64,000 nt of DNA. Origin: Kalmusia sp. IMI 367209 (taxonomy: Eukaryota; Ascomycota; Dothideomycetes; Pleosporales; Didymosphaeriaceae). Numbering within the stretch: position 1 is the first letter of the stretch; every line of letters starts with the position of its first letter. Positions 11,431 to 23,831 of this stretch are shown piece by piece. A program made the translations under genes and the position numbers. The notes beneath the pieces were generated by a model, which was not told the DNA's origin, did no database searches, and saw nothing but the letters and a program-made list of their open reading frames with translations. Location: assembly GCA_027946365.1 (NCBI GenBank), contig JAPEUQ010000016.1, forward strand, positions 186,001 to 250,000, written 5' to 3'.

Positions 11431-12061
11431 ATAAAATCTTCCAGCGTGCGTGGAGGATGATCTACTTCCTACGTGGCGCAGCCCTACTGCAAGGTCAAGG
11501 CTGCAACTTCAGGTAACAGACATCACTCCTAAGCTCCCACCCCGCATTTCTTCATCAATAGCGTCATCGTGATTGCAATTAATGTGATGTTAGATCTTTG
11601 TCATTCATTGGGCTACTATCTAAGCCGCAAATACTTGAATCTACTGCACAGACTATTGTGTGCTATAATGCCTGCCTTGCCATCCCCTCCCCTCATACAT
11701 CAAAATCGCTAACCAGTGCCCCAATATACCCCCCATTTCATCGATGCATACTCTACACCACCTAAGATTTGGGAAAAGTATTCATGATATGCAGTGAAGA
11801 GCTTTTCCTCCCTAAGATCCAAACGCCGTCGCTAAATGAAGTGTTGATTGACAAAAGTGTTGCGGGTATGTGAAATGAAAAGACGGAGCGAAAGTTGAAA
11901 GCCGTGTATATGAAATCTATGCGAGAAAATTCCGCTGGAAAGGCTGCGAAAGTAGAAAAGCCGAAATGGGTATACCAAGAAAGTAGAGAGACAAAAGTTG
12001 AAAGAATCGAATATGTATCGTGAAGCGAAAATATGTAACGAAAATGCATGGTGCGCGTGGT
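11431..12061. other. Intergenic region, no gene recognised
   Basis: 631 nt between two minus-strand genes: 3' end of the CBM48 gene and upstream region of the unknown gene. Moderately AT-rich. Short minus-strand open frames at 11762-12065 look like chance. Confidence 0.4.
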
Positions 12062-14180
12062 TCAAACAACAGAATCGCCGAGGAAGCCGAAGTCGTCCAC
12101 AAGCTTCTCAACATGGCTGACCGAGCTACCGCGGTCGTGCTGTATCGCAGGCTGGGGGCGCAGCGAGGGCTCGGTGATGGTGTCCTTGGACTCGGTCTCA
12201 TCCTCGGGCAGCTTGTAGCTCTGGAATCCCAGTCCGAAACATGCCGCCCTCCTGCGGGGAGCAGATTCTGCGTGCTGGATGTCGAGGTTGAAGAGGCTAG
12301 GTCCGAATGAGGAGAGCTGCAGTTCTCCCAGCTTGGGAGGGGAGGTGGAAATGTGGTGTTGAGCGGCATCACTATCCAGCTGCTCGTCTCCCATTCCCTC
12401 TTCGATGACTGCAGAATTGCGGTCAGGGCTGTCGATGTAATCGCTAATAGAGAAACGTGAGTATCGATGCGGCGAGCCGGAGTCACTGCAGTCGCTGGTC
12501 AAGGAGCTGAAAGTTGGGGAGTACACATCCTCATCGTCTGACGTGGGAGAGCTGAAAGTTACAGAGTCCGTGCCCCAGGTTGCGAATTCGCCTTTCCGCT
12601 CTGAAAGCATCTGAAACGTTGCGTCCTCTACCTGGATTTCACGGTACTCATTCTCCTCGAGATCACTCTGCAGCTTTGGGCTTGAGCTCTCACTATTGCA
12701 TGCGTACAGGGGAGCGGGAACAAGATAGCGTGGCAAGGGCGGAAGTTCCTTGTCCTTATCAAGGGCTGAGTTCCGCAAACCAGAACTCTGGTGGCCGCCA
12801 TGACTTGACGTAGGACGTGCGTCTGCGACCAGGGGGTCGAGCGAGGTAGTTGGCCTGCGAAGGGTAGGAGCCGGTGCCAAATCTTCGGCAGCCGCTTCAG
12901 GGTCTATTTCATGCTGTCGTGGAAGTCTCGGTGATGATATCCACGGCTCATTGCAGAAGAGTTTTGTGCGCCTCGTCTCGGTCGATCTGGCCCGTACAAG
13001 GCTTACGGGCGCGTAAAGAGACTCTGCTGTTGATGGCGCAACGTCCGACCGTGAGCGTGGGCGCCCACCATGATGTCCTTCATCGGCACGGGCGGTAGTC
13101 AAAGATGACATTTCGAAGTCTTTCGCAGGATCTATCGGGTGAGAGCCAAGAGGTGAAAATTCCCGCAATTTTGCCTGAACGGAAGGTGATAGAGACGTAG
13201 CTGTACGAGGAGTTGGGAGGGATCTTGATGTTAGGGGAGTTGGCAGGGGCGAGGAAACTGGCGTTCGTTGCAACGATGATAGTGGGACGAGGTTGACTTC
13301 TTCAGCAGTCGTGCTAATAAGCGTGGGAGCCCCTATCTCTAATTCACGGATGTTCCTTGACCCTGACCTTGCATGCGAAGCTGATCTCTTCTGTGCAAAC
13401 TTCTCTTTCAGACCCTTGAAGTCCGAAAACAGCGCTGTTGACGACATAGCAGGAGTAGTAGAAGCGCTTCGTGCATGCCTTGCAGGTCCAGGCGAGTAGG
13501 CTGGGGTCGTGTAAGGGTACGTAGCAGACCTTGGTGTCGTGAGTGAAACCGTTGGAACGGTATAAGTCTCTCTGCAATAATCTCCTAACCGAGGGGAAGG
13601 CATTGCCTTCGGTGGGACAGGTGGCACCGGCGTAAGAAACTTGTCTTTGGGATTGCGAGTAAAAACGTCTGGGTTTAGTGAATTCTGTCCACTCCTGGTC
13701 TCGCGAGGAACTTCTAAGACATTCAATTGTTGGCCAGGAAGCAGGGGACACAAAGTTGTCGATGGTTCAGATGGGTTGTGGCATTCCTCGCCGTCGACAT
13801 TGTACTACATGCAGGTTAGGAAAAGAAAGGACTAGAGAGCCTCTAAACGGCCGATCACGTCTAGGTGACCTATCGTACTTACGTAGTACCAGTACGTTCC
13901 GCCCATTTTGAGTGCTCCACTCCTAGGTTCACCCACGTTCTTGAGGTCTCCGTCGCAGATGATGTTGTCGAAGGTGTAACAACCCGACCAGACACCACGA
14001 CCTCTTCTTCGGTCGCGTTGTAACTGGTAGGATGTGGTAAAGTTATCCCAAGATCCAAGAAGTTCAACGGTTTGAGCGCGAGTCGGATGCTCACTGGAGT
14101 GTATCAGCGCTGCACTAGGTTATAAGATGGCCTGAGGGATCAACATACAACAGGAAGGTAAAGAGTGTTGTGGAACCCAT
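12062..14180 (-). CDS. CBM48/AMPK glycogen-binding-like domain protein with long disordered tail
   Basis: Three exons give 661 residues: 14180-14149, 14093-13883 and 13804-12062. Introns are 14148-14094 (GTATGT..TCCAG) and 13882-13805 (GTAAGT, CTAAC, TGTAG). The first about 105 residues form an early-set beta-sandwich of the AMPK-type carbohydrate-binding module: TVELLGSWDNF, GVWSGCYTFDN, MGGTYWYYYNVDG, then CHNPSEPSTTLCPLLPGQ. The rest is Ser/Pro/Thr-rich and disordered, with acidic patches. The third exon has no own ATG (only TTG at 13753), which is why the spliced start is needed. Such proteins are inferred to bind glycogen or act as regulatory scaffolds; no catalytic domain is visible. 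Confidence 0.8.
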
Positions 14181-17021
14181 GGTGCCGGGACGCCCAGTGC
14201 CTTAAAGCGAGGAGGATGCGGGATGGGGCGAAGTCTTGTTTGAACCCAGAAGGCCAACCGCGTGGCATGAAACCCCTCTGACGGCACTCAAAATTAGAAG
14301 GTCATATTGCAGACCCTGCCGTATTCGTTTTAGCTTGAGTGATTGTTTGGAGGCGGCTGCAGACAAGCCTGAGTTGAAGTTTACACTTGGCTTGGACAGA
14401 GCAGAGAATAGTGAATAATTACGCGGCAAGCAGACCAAAAAAGACGGTATGCCACTCAATCGTCCAGACTGATTGGCTCGAGGCCGTGGAACTTGGTTGA
14501 ATAGAGCTAACTTGGTTGACGTCGGTGCGGTCCAAGGGCGCTTGGTTCAAACTTGAAACAAGCAGGGCTAAGTTTGAGGGCCTTGTCGATAAGGTGAATG
14601 CAGGATGCAAATCTCGGGCCACTCGGAGAATTGCAGTGGAGCAAAAAGGAAGACGTTTGATGCACAAGGCCGCGGTATGGGTCGTTGAAGTCTAAGCCGC
14701 AAATAGTCGTGAACGAGATTGGTCCAATTGGCGCTGATGATGTTGGATGCGAGGTGAATGCTGCCTCGGCGCTTAATGCAGAGCTTCGAGTAGTGGGATG
14801 CGTTTACACCACACACAATGGCGGGTCTTGTTCCAAAAACAAAAAAAGAAAAAGGAGAGAGAGAGAGAGAGAGAGAGAGGTCAGATGTCCTGTAGCGGAG
14901 TGTAAGAGTGTAGAAAAGAGGAGACAAGAGAAGAGGAGGGTGGTTAAGGTTTGTGGTGCACCTGTCAGTTGTCCTTGGTGGGAAGGCGCCGTCGATCTCC
15001 CTAGTTGTTAGTGGAATCGGGAAGCCACGGCAGGCGCCATCCTTTCTAGCTGAGCACCAGGCGAAGGTAAGGTTTGATGTGAAATGAAGCCTCTATCGAG
15101 AAGCAGCCTCACGCCAACGGCCACTGGCCGCAGCTGTCTAATAGGGGGGCGCGAGCTATGCTTCATCTCGGGATCTCGCTGGCGGAGGAGCAACGTCGAC
15201 TCGTCCGCATGAGCCGGGCAGGAGGTGAGCAGGAAGTGGAGCCAGCTCATCTGCGGGCTGCTGCGCTGCGAGCTGGGGGGTAGGGGGGAGGAAGATCATG
15301 ACGGCCATGGCAGCTTTGGTCCCACGAGGTGTGAGCGCAGAGACGCGTCCCTGGATTGCGGGACTGGCAATGCTGATTGCGTAGGAATCCCTGTCTCGCC
15401 TATCCAAGGGGCGATCGCAGGTTCGCCAGGACTGGTCCACGTCCTGTCCACCCTCTAGCGAATCGAACCCACTCACGTCCTCACAGCCAGCCACGCCCCT
15501 CCCCTGGCCGCCGCCTGCCCGAGATCAGCCCCAATGCTGCTGCTGTAGCAACAACCTGTTTTTCTTGGACTTGATAAACCTGCTCTTCGTGGCCGAGGGA
15601 CGACCATGCGGGCGACTCCTCACTTGAACCGCAGCCCTGGGCTCGACCCGTGGATGAGATCAGATCAATGCGTACCCGCTGCCTCGTGCAAGCTGAAACA
15701 GCCACTCCTCACGGCTCCCTGCCCGACCTGCTAAACTTCATGCTCACTCGCTGCCCGTAAGCGCCGGCCGCGGCGCAGCGCACGCAGCTGCCTTCTCTCC
15801 ACTTCCTCCACCAAGACCACGATGCTTCTCAAGAGCCGCTGAGGAAACATGCAGCAGCAGGAAGGGAACACACTCGACAGCCGCGCGCCGTGCAGCAAGG
15901 CGCAGCTATTCTTGGCCTGTCGACTGTGGAGCCCGTCGAAACAGCTGTCGCGTTCGCATCCGAGAGCTCTCCGCGGCAGTTTGATCGTCTTTCCGTCATG
16001 TCATCGCGTCTTTTTGCGTCCGACGCTTTCCCTCGTCGAACGCGCTCGCACGTGCCCGTTGCTCATTTATCTCTTCATGCAACATCCCGGCTGTCCAGCG
16101 TTCGGAGGTCCAGTCTGCTCTCTCGCCGGTTTCGAGCGCTTCATTTGAGTGACACACGCCGACGGGTCGGAAATAGGTTGCCTTGCTGTTTGTTCCACGG
16201 GCTTCCCACAGAAGAATGCTCAAACATCCGCAGTAGCAGAAGCATTCCTCGAGCTCGCAGAATCTTCTACTTGGAGCCGCATATCAAACAGCCATGACCT
16301 AAATAGCATTCCCTGAAGAGGTCCTTTGTGCGCTCGAGCTGTCCCCTACGAGAGCCCCCCCACATCATCGACCCACTACGATTTATCCCAAAAGTGATAA
16401 TTTGTGTAAGCATATGCCGCGCTGTGAGAGAAAAGTCGGTCCACTAGTCTAGCGTAGTGCGGAAAGTTCACAAGTTCACACCGCTTGAGAGCTGAGAAGG
16501 AGCTCATCCACAAACACAATGGTATCACGGCCGAGCATACATCTGCATATGCCCTTCTCAGCTGCCACGCCTTCGCGTCGGCAGTCATCACATGGCCATG
16601 TCGGACACTCGATTCCGCTACTTGGAAAAGATATACGAGCTGTCCTTGAGATGGCCCTCTTCTTGAGAGAGTTGCCCTCTTCAAGGCGTACTGTGTCGGT
16701 AGTTGCGAGCGGGCGTGGATTTCACGGCACTTCTTGCTTTTCCCCTCCCGGCCCATTTACACAACATGACCCTGCATCTTGCCCAAACGCAAACCCTCAT
16801 GCAAGTAATCGCGCCTTCCCAGAGCCTATGCGGAGAAGGCACGTGTACAGGAAGGAGCGAACGTGTTGAGCGACGTTACACCTCCATCTTCGTGTCGGAA
16901 GGGCTCGGTGTGGCATCGCCTCCATACCCGTCATCGATGCCTGTCATGTACAACAAGTAGATCAATACGGAAATTTTCATTAGCTAACAACAGCTGGTCA
17001 TCGCTACGTGTACACGACCTT
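14181..17021. other. 2.8-kb gene-poor region
   Basis: Upstream of the CBM48 gene and downstream of the GH125 gene. All open frames are under 140 codons, overlap on both strands and look like chance. A GA microsatellite lies at 14855-14879. I see no transposon ends, terminal repeats or RNA gene. Confidence 0.45.
14855..14879 (+). repeat. (GA)n microsatellite
   Basis: About 12 uninterrupted GA units preceded by an A-rich tract. It is non-coding, within the upstream region of the CBM48 gene (CT on that gene's strand). Confidence 0.9.
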
Positions 17022-18560
17022 TTACTGGAAGCTCGTGCTCAATATATCCGGCTTCCTATCCGCAAGATCAATAATCATCTGCCCAAACAAGCCATTTGCC
17101 CAGGAAAACCACTGCCTCGTCCAGTCCGACTCGTTGAAGCTATTGATACTCTCGTGCACGAGTCCCAGTCCATTTGTGCTGCTCACAATCTGCTTCAGTT
17201 CGCCCACAATCTCCTCGTCATCATCCGACGTCAAGATCCTCACAATCGACGCCATCGGCCACGCCATGCCAGGCCCTTGATGCGGACCACCCACCGCGTT
17301 GATCACGGGGCCGCGCATGAAGTATGGATTCGTTGCGCTGAGGACGAGAGAACGCGTGTTGGCATATGTCTCGGGGTTGACGGGGTAGGTGTTGAAAGGC
17401 GCAGATAGGAGGGAGGGGATGTTCGCGTCGTCCATGATGTTCTGGGAGCCGAACCCATCGATCTCGAAAGCATAAATCTTGCCGTGTTTGGGGTGGTTCA
17501 CGGTGGCGTGGGTTTCAATCGCTTCTTGTAGCGACTTGGACAGGTCGGACATCTTTGTTGCAAGGGAGGCTGCAGTGTCAGTTTTGAGCTTGCTCATGAT
17601 CTCCGAGGTAGAAGCCAGGTAAGCGCTGAACATCATGTTTGCGGGGATGTAGAGCTGGTAGATGGTAGAATCATCGCTCGGACGGAATCCGCTTCTGATC
17701 AGGCCGGTGCCGTTGGCGACTGGGTTGCCGATTCCGTCGTTGGAAAACGTCTCCGTCGCGCGATCAGTGTCACGGTTGAATTTGTACGGGCTGTTCAAGA
17801 CGGCACCATCACTGCCGTACGTGGGCGTCGTCATATCCTCCGCAACCTTGAGGACAGCTTCGATGGCTTGCACCCATTTGAATTTTCCGAAGAACTCTGC
17901 ATCACCGGTGGCGTTGTAGTAGTTTGCCGAAACTTCTAGGAACGCTGCCAATGAATCCAGCTCGTATTTGCACTCGAAGACTGACTGGTTGTTGTATGCC
18001 GGCACGACGTTGTCATTGCTCGCGGATGGGTTCTCGGCGGGGGGAATGTTACTCTCTACGGGAGGCTGGAAGGAATTGCAATACGGGGATGTGAGCAAAT
18101 ATCGAGCCTGTAGATTGATTACGCCTCGGTAGAGGCTCGCGATGGAGTTGGGGTCGCTGCTCGCGTTGAGGAGTGGGAGGTAGCTTTGCATTTGGTTGGA
18201 GCTGTCACGAAGCCACATCGCATTTATGTCCCCAGTGATGAGGAACGTGAGCTCTTCCTCTGCATTGTCTGCTGCTACGCCCTTCCATTTCACTGCAGTA
18301 TCGAGGCTATTTGGGTACGCATTTTGGAAAAGGCGGTATAGATCGGGATCCTTGATTACGCTTTCCAAACGCGTTATGGTGTCCTCGACACCTTGCGACT
18401 TGAATGTCCGGCAATCTTCAGAAGGTCGCTGATAGGCAAGCTTGTATTTTCCTGAGCTGAGCGGCTCGTGCACCACTTTTGCGTAGTCCGAATAGTCTGG
18501 ACATTGGGCCAGAGCCAGCAGCGGTACCGAAGCCGAAGCGTAGAAGGTGAGGCCGCGCAT
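17022..18560 (-). CDS. Exo-alpha-1,6-mannosidase, glycoside hydrolase family 125
   Basis: 512-residue secreted or secretory-pathway enzyme of GH125 (Mug157/DUF1237), expected to remove alpha-1,6-linked mannose from non-reducing ends. I choose the ATG at 18560 because it opens a signal peptide (MRGLTFYASASVPLLALA, then QCPDYSDY). The frame upstream of it is open but has no sensible leader. Family landmarks in order: ITGDINAMWLRDSSNQ, CKYELDSLAAF, TYGSDGAVLNSPYK, RSGFRPSDDSTIYQLYIPANMMF (read in two pieces), DGFGSQNIMDDANIPSLL, MRGPVINAVGGPHQG, HESINSF and WFSWANGLFG. The gene is a single exon. It is divergent from the Zn2Cys6 gene starting at 19360. Confidence 0.92.
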   Translation of the reverse strand: MRGLTFYASASVPLLALAQCPDYSDYAKVVHEPLSSGKYKLAYQRPSEDCRTFKSQGVEDTITRLESVIKDPDLYRLFQNAYPNSLDTAVKWKGVAADNAEEELTFLITGDINAMWLRDSSNQMQSYLPLLNASSDPNSIASLYRGVINLQARYLLTSPYCNSFQPPVESNIPPAENPSASNDNVVPAYNNQSVFECKYELDSLAAFLEVSANYYNATGDAEFFGKFKWVQAIEAVLKVAEDMTTPTYGSDGAVLNSPYKFNRDTDRATETFSNDGIGNPVANGTGLIRSGFRPSDDSTIYQLYIPANMMFSAYLASTSEIMSKLKTDTAASLATKMSDLSKSLQEAIETHATVNHPKHGKIYAFEIDGFGSQNIMDDANIPSLLSAPFNTYPVNPETYANTRSLVLSATNPYFMRGPVINAVGGPHQGPGMAWPMASIVRILTSDDDEEIVGELKQIVSSTNGLGLVHESINSFNESDWTRQWFSWANGLFGQMIIDLADRKPDILSTSFQ

Positions 18561-19359
18561 CTTGATCTCGAGCCAACAGCCCGCACAAAGAACGAAGAGC
18601 AAGAGGGGAAAACTAGAGCGAGTGCAAATGCAGCGTGACGGAATGCCAGGCTTTTGTACGGATGCTGCAGGCACGCGCATGGACGCGGCCGCAATCGGCA
18701 GTTTATCTGGCATCAATATTCCTGTACCCCGCCGTTGATCATGAGTACCACAGCAAACGGCTGGGTCCCGAATGCAACGTGAGCGAGGCTATTCACAAGT
18801 GTGCACGAGCGTAACCTGCTTCGACGTCATTAGGCCTGCTCGACGGCCCTGCTGACGCATGCTAAACGGGAAGCTGGAGGATGTAGCTTGGAGCAAACAA
18901 CAACGGTGGCCCAAAGGAGGATAATCGGGGCAGTTGGCGCATGAGACGAAGATTATGAGTGGCTCGCGTGGGTTTTTGCAGGGAATTTTGAAGGCACAGG
19001 ACTTGGGGTCAGGGATGAAATGCGGGGAGCGGGTGGCTTCTCGTGCCTTGAGTGTCGATCATGGGCTGCAAGTAGGATAGAACTAGATCAAGAGGTAACC
19101 ATGCGATTGAGAAAGCGCATGATTGTGGACAAGCTCACACGCGAAGCCTCAACATCGACTCGAGGAGTCATGACTTCGACCAATGTAAAGGACGATGCAA
19201 GAGAACGAGACAAGAGCAACGGAGGGGAGGAAAGGAAGAGTGCGCCAGGAGCGACCTTGCCTGTTGGGGCCTAGATCGACAGGTACCTGAGTCTCTCCGG
19301 CGGCTATCTCCGAACCATCCATCTTCAATCCACGAAACCCACACACAACGGCCCTACCC
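18561..19359. promoter_or_regulatory. Divergent promoter region, GH125 and Zn2Cys6 genes
   Basis: About 0.8 kb between divergent starts. The extended minus-strand open frame to 18716 is probably leader sequence. The spacing allows shared control, but no operator site is clear by eye. Confidence 0.4.
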
Positions 19360-20790
19360 ATGTCTCTCAAGAAGCTCCGCACAAAAAGCAGGCTTGGCTG
19401 CTCACAGTGTAAAACTCGTCGTGTAAAAGTCAGTCTCCCCCGTCGACTAGCCTATGGACTATTCGTCGGCTCAGGGGCTTAGCTATCCGGTTGCTGACAA
19501 CCCTAGTGTGATGAGGGTCGTCCTGATTGCAAGAATTGCGCCAGACGTGGATGCGAATGCAGTTTTCGCAGCTATGATCCAGCTCCCCGTCCTTTCATCA
19601 ACAAATCAAACGGAATAGTCCGATCTTCACACAGCCCAGAAGGATCCATCATATCGCTTCCACCTCCAATCTTTTTGGATGCTCTATCCCGTGATGAGCT
19701 GCTAACCCACTTCCCGAATGTCTTACGGCCTCGATTCAGGCAGCTGTTGCAGCATTTTGCTGTGGAAACAAGCCCTACAATCACCCATAACGATGCTGCC
19801 CAGGCGGCTTGGTGTGCAGCTGTTCCTGAGCTGACAGCGAGACATCTGTTCGTGCTCCAGGGTACCGTGGCCATTTCTGCACTACATCTTTCCAGACTTG
19901 CAGGCACAGAGAGAGAAAAGAAGCATCTCAGAGATATTGCGACCTTACAGATGAACACTGGGCTCATCCGTTACCGCGAAGCCCTAGCGAACGTTACAGA
20001 AGCAAATGCAGAGTCACTGTTAGCATTCTCAGTTACTACCACTGCGTGGATCTTGTATACGACGGCAGATGACTTCAAGAGTCTTCTACACCCAGCCAAC
20101 GATATCGGAAAAACGTTGAGCCAATGCCTCGCTACTGTTGACAGCCTCGTGAGCTACACATCAAAGATATTGCGTACTCTTCGGGGTGTACTTGTCATTT
20201 TAGTTCCATGCTGGCATTTGATTGTGAATGGGGTCTTTGCCGACGTCGCCAAACGCGATTGGTGGCCATATCCTATACCAGCATGTCCCGAGGCGATCGA
20301 AGTCGACAAAAAGCTCGCAAAATTGGAAAGCTTATGGATGCAGCCAGGCCGTCGATATGAATACATGTTCGACACCTTGAGACAGGCACTCAAAGCACTA
20401 CGCGATGATTTCGCGCGGGTCTCACAACTCACTGTCAGCCACGACGCGAAGCCTACTCGATATGGAAGACTCGTCGATTGGACATCAGTGATGACCTGGC
20501 CCATCGGTCTACCCCTGCCATTTATTGAGCTCATCGAGGCAAAACAGCCGGAGGCCTGGGTCATTCTGGCACATTATGCGATGCTTCCTGCTAAGGTCGA
20601 ATACGTATTCTGGATTCAAGACTTCGCACCAAACCTTGTTGCCACCGCAGCAATTGTTCTTGGAGAGCCTATGTGGGATTGGATTCGGTGGCCGGCAGAA
20701 GTTGTTGGCGTCGATTTGGACAGGTTTTCTACCACATCTCCTATGCATGCGTCGAGAATCACAGTGCATCAAAAAGGTATCATCTATTGA
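19360..20790 (+). CDS. Zn2Cys6 fungal transcription factor
   Basis: Two exons, 19360-19428 and 19507-20790, give about 450 residues. The intron (GTCAGT..CCTAG) falls inside the zinc cluster, so an unspliced reading misses the DNA-binding domain. The assembled N-terminus has a binuclear cluster: C-SQ-C-KTRRVK-C-DEGRPD-C-KN-C-ARRGCE-C, preceded by the usual basic residues. The rest is helical, with LHLSRLAG, SVTTTAWILY and an end DWIRWPAEVVGVDL. This resembles the short C-terminal region of sterol-uptake-regulator-like (UPC2-type) C6 factors. Target genes are unknown; the neighbouring GH125 gene is divergent. The frame may have further 3' splicing. Confidence 0.85.
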
Positions 20791-21240
20791 TAACAAGGAT
20801 GTTGTCACGTCTACAGACAAGCTGGATTCTATAACAGCCATGGTTGCATAGACTGGGCCACATAAACTAAATGAACTCTCCCAAACCAAGGGGTATATGT
20901 CGGGTTGCTCAGAACGCTCCTCATGCTACGTTGCGATCATCGATCAAATACGCCATTATACTTTGTCCCCATTCTCCCACCCCGGATGTATGATGTGTGG
21001 AAAATCGAACTCGAATTCATGCTCTGATTCGTATTACGCGCCGTAGGATCCTGACCGCCATGGTCACACTGTCCTTCTAAACAACCGCTTACGTCCGGAC
21101 ACTAGATCGTTTCGGTGCCAGTTCTGCCTGTCATGGTCTTTGAGCGTGGAAGCTGCGATCAGCTGGCGGACGGGGCATAACTACTGTTGGTGCCTTCAGT
21201 CAAGTGTGTTTTCTAAAAGAGTCAATCATTTTCAGAGGTC
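20791..21240. other. Convergent 3' intergenic region
   Basis: 450 nt between the Zn2Cys6 gene and the small membrane protein gene. Nothing recognised beyond expected 3' untranslated sequence. Confidence 0.4.
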
Positions 21241-21567
21241 TCACCTTGCACCAGCGGATGTTCGGTACCTATAACCTCGTCCTCCACTCTCCGCCATCAA
21301 GCCGGCCAAATTCCTTGACCTTACTTCTCGCATGTAGTCTGCTTGTTCCGCGGACACGGGCTTTATGGTGTCGGCTGCCGGAGACATGAATCGTGCGACG
21401 CCGTAGATCAGGACTACGCCGAAGCCAGCACCAAGCATGATGAGGATGACGAGAAGCCATAGAGGTATTCCACCATAACTTTCGCGCTTGGATAATGTAT
21501 GCATGGTCTCGAGCATTTCGCGTTTTGCAAATGAGTGTACCGTCTCGAAGATCAAAGCTGGAGCCAT
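21241..21567 (-). CDS. Small single-pass membrane protein, unknown
   Basis: 108 residues from the ATG at 21567 (MAPALIFETVHSF); an upstream GTG at 21612 is not credible. One strong transmembrane helix is seen at about residues 34-58 (GGIPLWLLVILIMLGAGFGVVLIYG). A short polar tail rich in Arg follows (MREVRSRNLAG). No recognised family. The dibasic KRE sites before the helix are notable. The last about 15 residues may be altered by an unrecognised intron. Confidence 0.55.
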   Translation of the reverse strand: MAPALIFETVHSFAKREMLETMHTLSKRESYGGIPLWLLVILIMLGAGFGVVLIYGVARFMSPAADTIKPVSAEQADYMREVRSRNLAGLMAESGGRGYRYRTSAGAR

Positions 21568-23831
21568 CGTGTTTGTTAAGGAATGTGAAGGGTCGGCAGT
21601 GTTTGGTAGCACAAGTCGATAGGCAGGATCGCGGTCCGGTTGTGGCTCACAACGCAGTTTTGTCGAGATAAGAGGCTCCGAAAGGGATGTCCCAATGAGT
21701 GAATAGTGGTCGGTTCGCGTCAGGAATGAAGTGGTCTCCTTTTCGAACAGTCGAGCTTCCAGTCAAAATCTGCAGCTTTTCCGGCTTGGGTCGAGGGCGT
21801 CTCAGGACTTTATACATTCCCCTAAGGCAAACTAAGCAAGGTTCTACAGCCCGGTAGCCCTTCAACTCGTCCTCGTATCTCACCGTACGCGGGTACGCGG
21901 GTTAGCGCTCCTCGTACATTACCGGTTTGCGTTAGCAAGTTTCGCGGGCACTGTAATGCGATTGGTCTGCTCGTAATATCACGTGCTGTATCCTGCTTGG
22001 ACGGTCCATGCGCGGGCTGTGGACCCACTCGCATACGAGCGCAATAAGAAAAATATTACAGCGGATTACAGTGAATTCCCGCGCGGTAATACCGAAGTCG
22101 GGAGCTTGAGGTGTGTTATTGGCCTAACCGGCAATCTGTCGTTTCGATACGGTTATTCTTTACTGTCGATGATATTTTGGAAGCTGTGCGCCTTCCTCCT
22201 ATAGGGCGGTTTTGACTGGGCTCCTTCGCAGTTTTGCACCCGAAGGAGCCTTGCGTGCATGCCGGAATCAACATGGGGCCTTTTCGTCCGCCCTCATCCT
22301 CGGATTCTGGGCCCGCCGACAGCGATAACGAGCATCGATGAAAAGAATAGGGAGGTGGCGAAGCGCTTATACCACGTGTGTGCCCAGAAGTGCCCAGAAA
22401 GATGCTTGAGTACAGCTACACAGTCGAGTATCCTAGTAGTTGATTATATACCGTCGTCTCGTACGCCAATCCTTTTCAATTCATTTGTGCTTGCTCGTAG
22501 ACACTGATCTCGATTGTGGTTGTGTGTTGACATGAAGGGCATGGTTCCTTCATCTCAAGGTTTGTTAAGGCTGTATACACCTTGTGAACACTGACTCCTC
22601 CATGTTGGCTAGGGGCATGACGGTGTCAGTATACGAACAATCACAATATGGGTTGTGTTTCGGAATCAGCAGAGGATCGAATTCACCTTTTCCGATACCA
22701 GTCGCATACGATGTTCGATGCTGAGGCGATCGGCGGCGTCAAGCACGTATACAGTGGCGAGCCACTTCACCGTGGATGTCGACGGGATTTTGAGGGCAAC
22801 AGTATAGGCAAGACTCACCTCGATGATACATGGATCAGTAGTCGATTTTGATCTTGCGTCTCATCTACACATGGTCATACCTGCCGCAGTATCCAACAAA
22901 CATTGTGGTAGAGCGTATTTTACACCGAGAACCGAATTGAATGGTCTAACACAATAGCTTCGGAAACGTTGCGCGATCACCAATGTTAAGAGTAGCCAGG
23001 GATACCGATACCCCTTTCGCACTTTTCACCACCACGCGAACTTGCTACTCATCGCTGAGATCGCAAACCACCAACACCTCGCTCAGAGTACTCGTTGGCT
23101 TTGCGTCAAATAAATCGATCACCAGACATGATTAGATACTATCTTCGTTTGGAGAGCTCACTTCCCCGCACACGATGCCATACTGCTCAGGTATCTTAAC
23201 GAGGAGCGGCAGGGTACCACACGGAAACACCGCTCGTAGATATTTGGAAAAGGGACAAGCAGAAGCACATAACAAAAAGAGTATTCATATGTTCGGAGGA
23301 GACATGGTCGTAGAAGCGTTCGGAGGTTGAAGCTTGTTTTCTTGATGCCTGGTCCAATGACTTGTCATACAATCAAACACAGCTTCACCAGCTCGTCTGT
23401 GGCATGCTAAAGTCTCGGCACGACCAAGGGAATCCCCTTTTCGCCCCGAAGCTTGCCTTTGTAAAGGGTGTAGACAGTCTGATAAGCCAAAGCCAATCAT
23501 GAAGCGTTATACATAGTCTAATTAATCTTCTCATAGCTTACCGCCCCTACTTCCCAGAGTATCGGTTATCGTACTCCCGGCTAAATATAATAGTCTATTT
23601 CATGTTACAAAAACACTTTCTTCACAAATGTGAGACACGCAGTTCCTGTCCTGACTTCCCATTTCTGTCGGCTATGTGTCGAATATGGCGTTTCATGGGT
23701 CAAGCTGATATCACAACTTCGTCAAGAAGACATCCCACCTGTCAGCTTTAATTCACCAATCATATCAAGTGGTTTTAGTTTATAACTATCGCTTGAACCT
23801 GACACAGGTTCTCGTAAAAATTCACACAAAC
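21568..23831. other. 2.3-kb gene-poor region
   Basis: Open frames here are short and without recognisable domains. Base composition turns AT-richer after about 22.9 kb. No repeats, tRNA or transposon features were recognised. Confidence 0.4.
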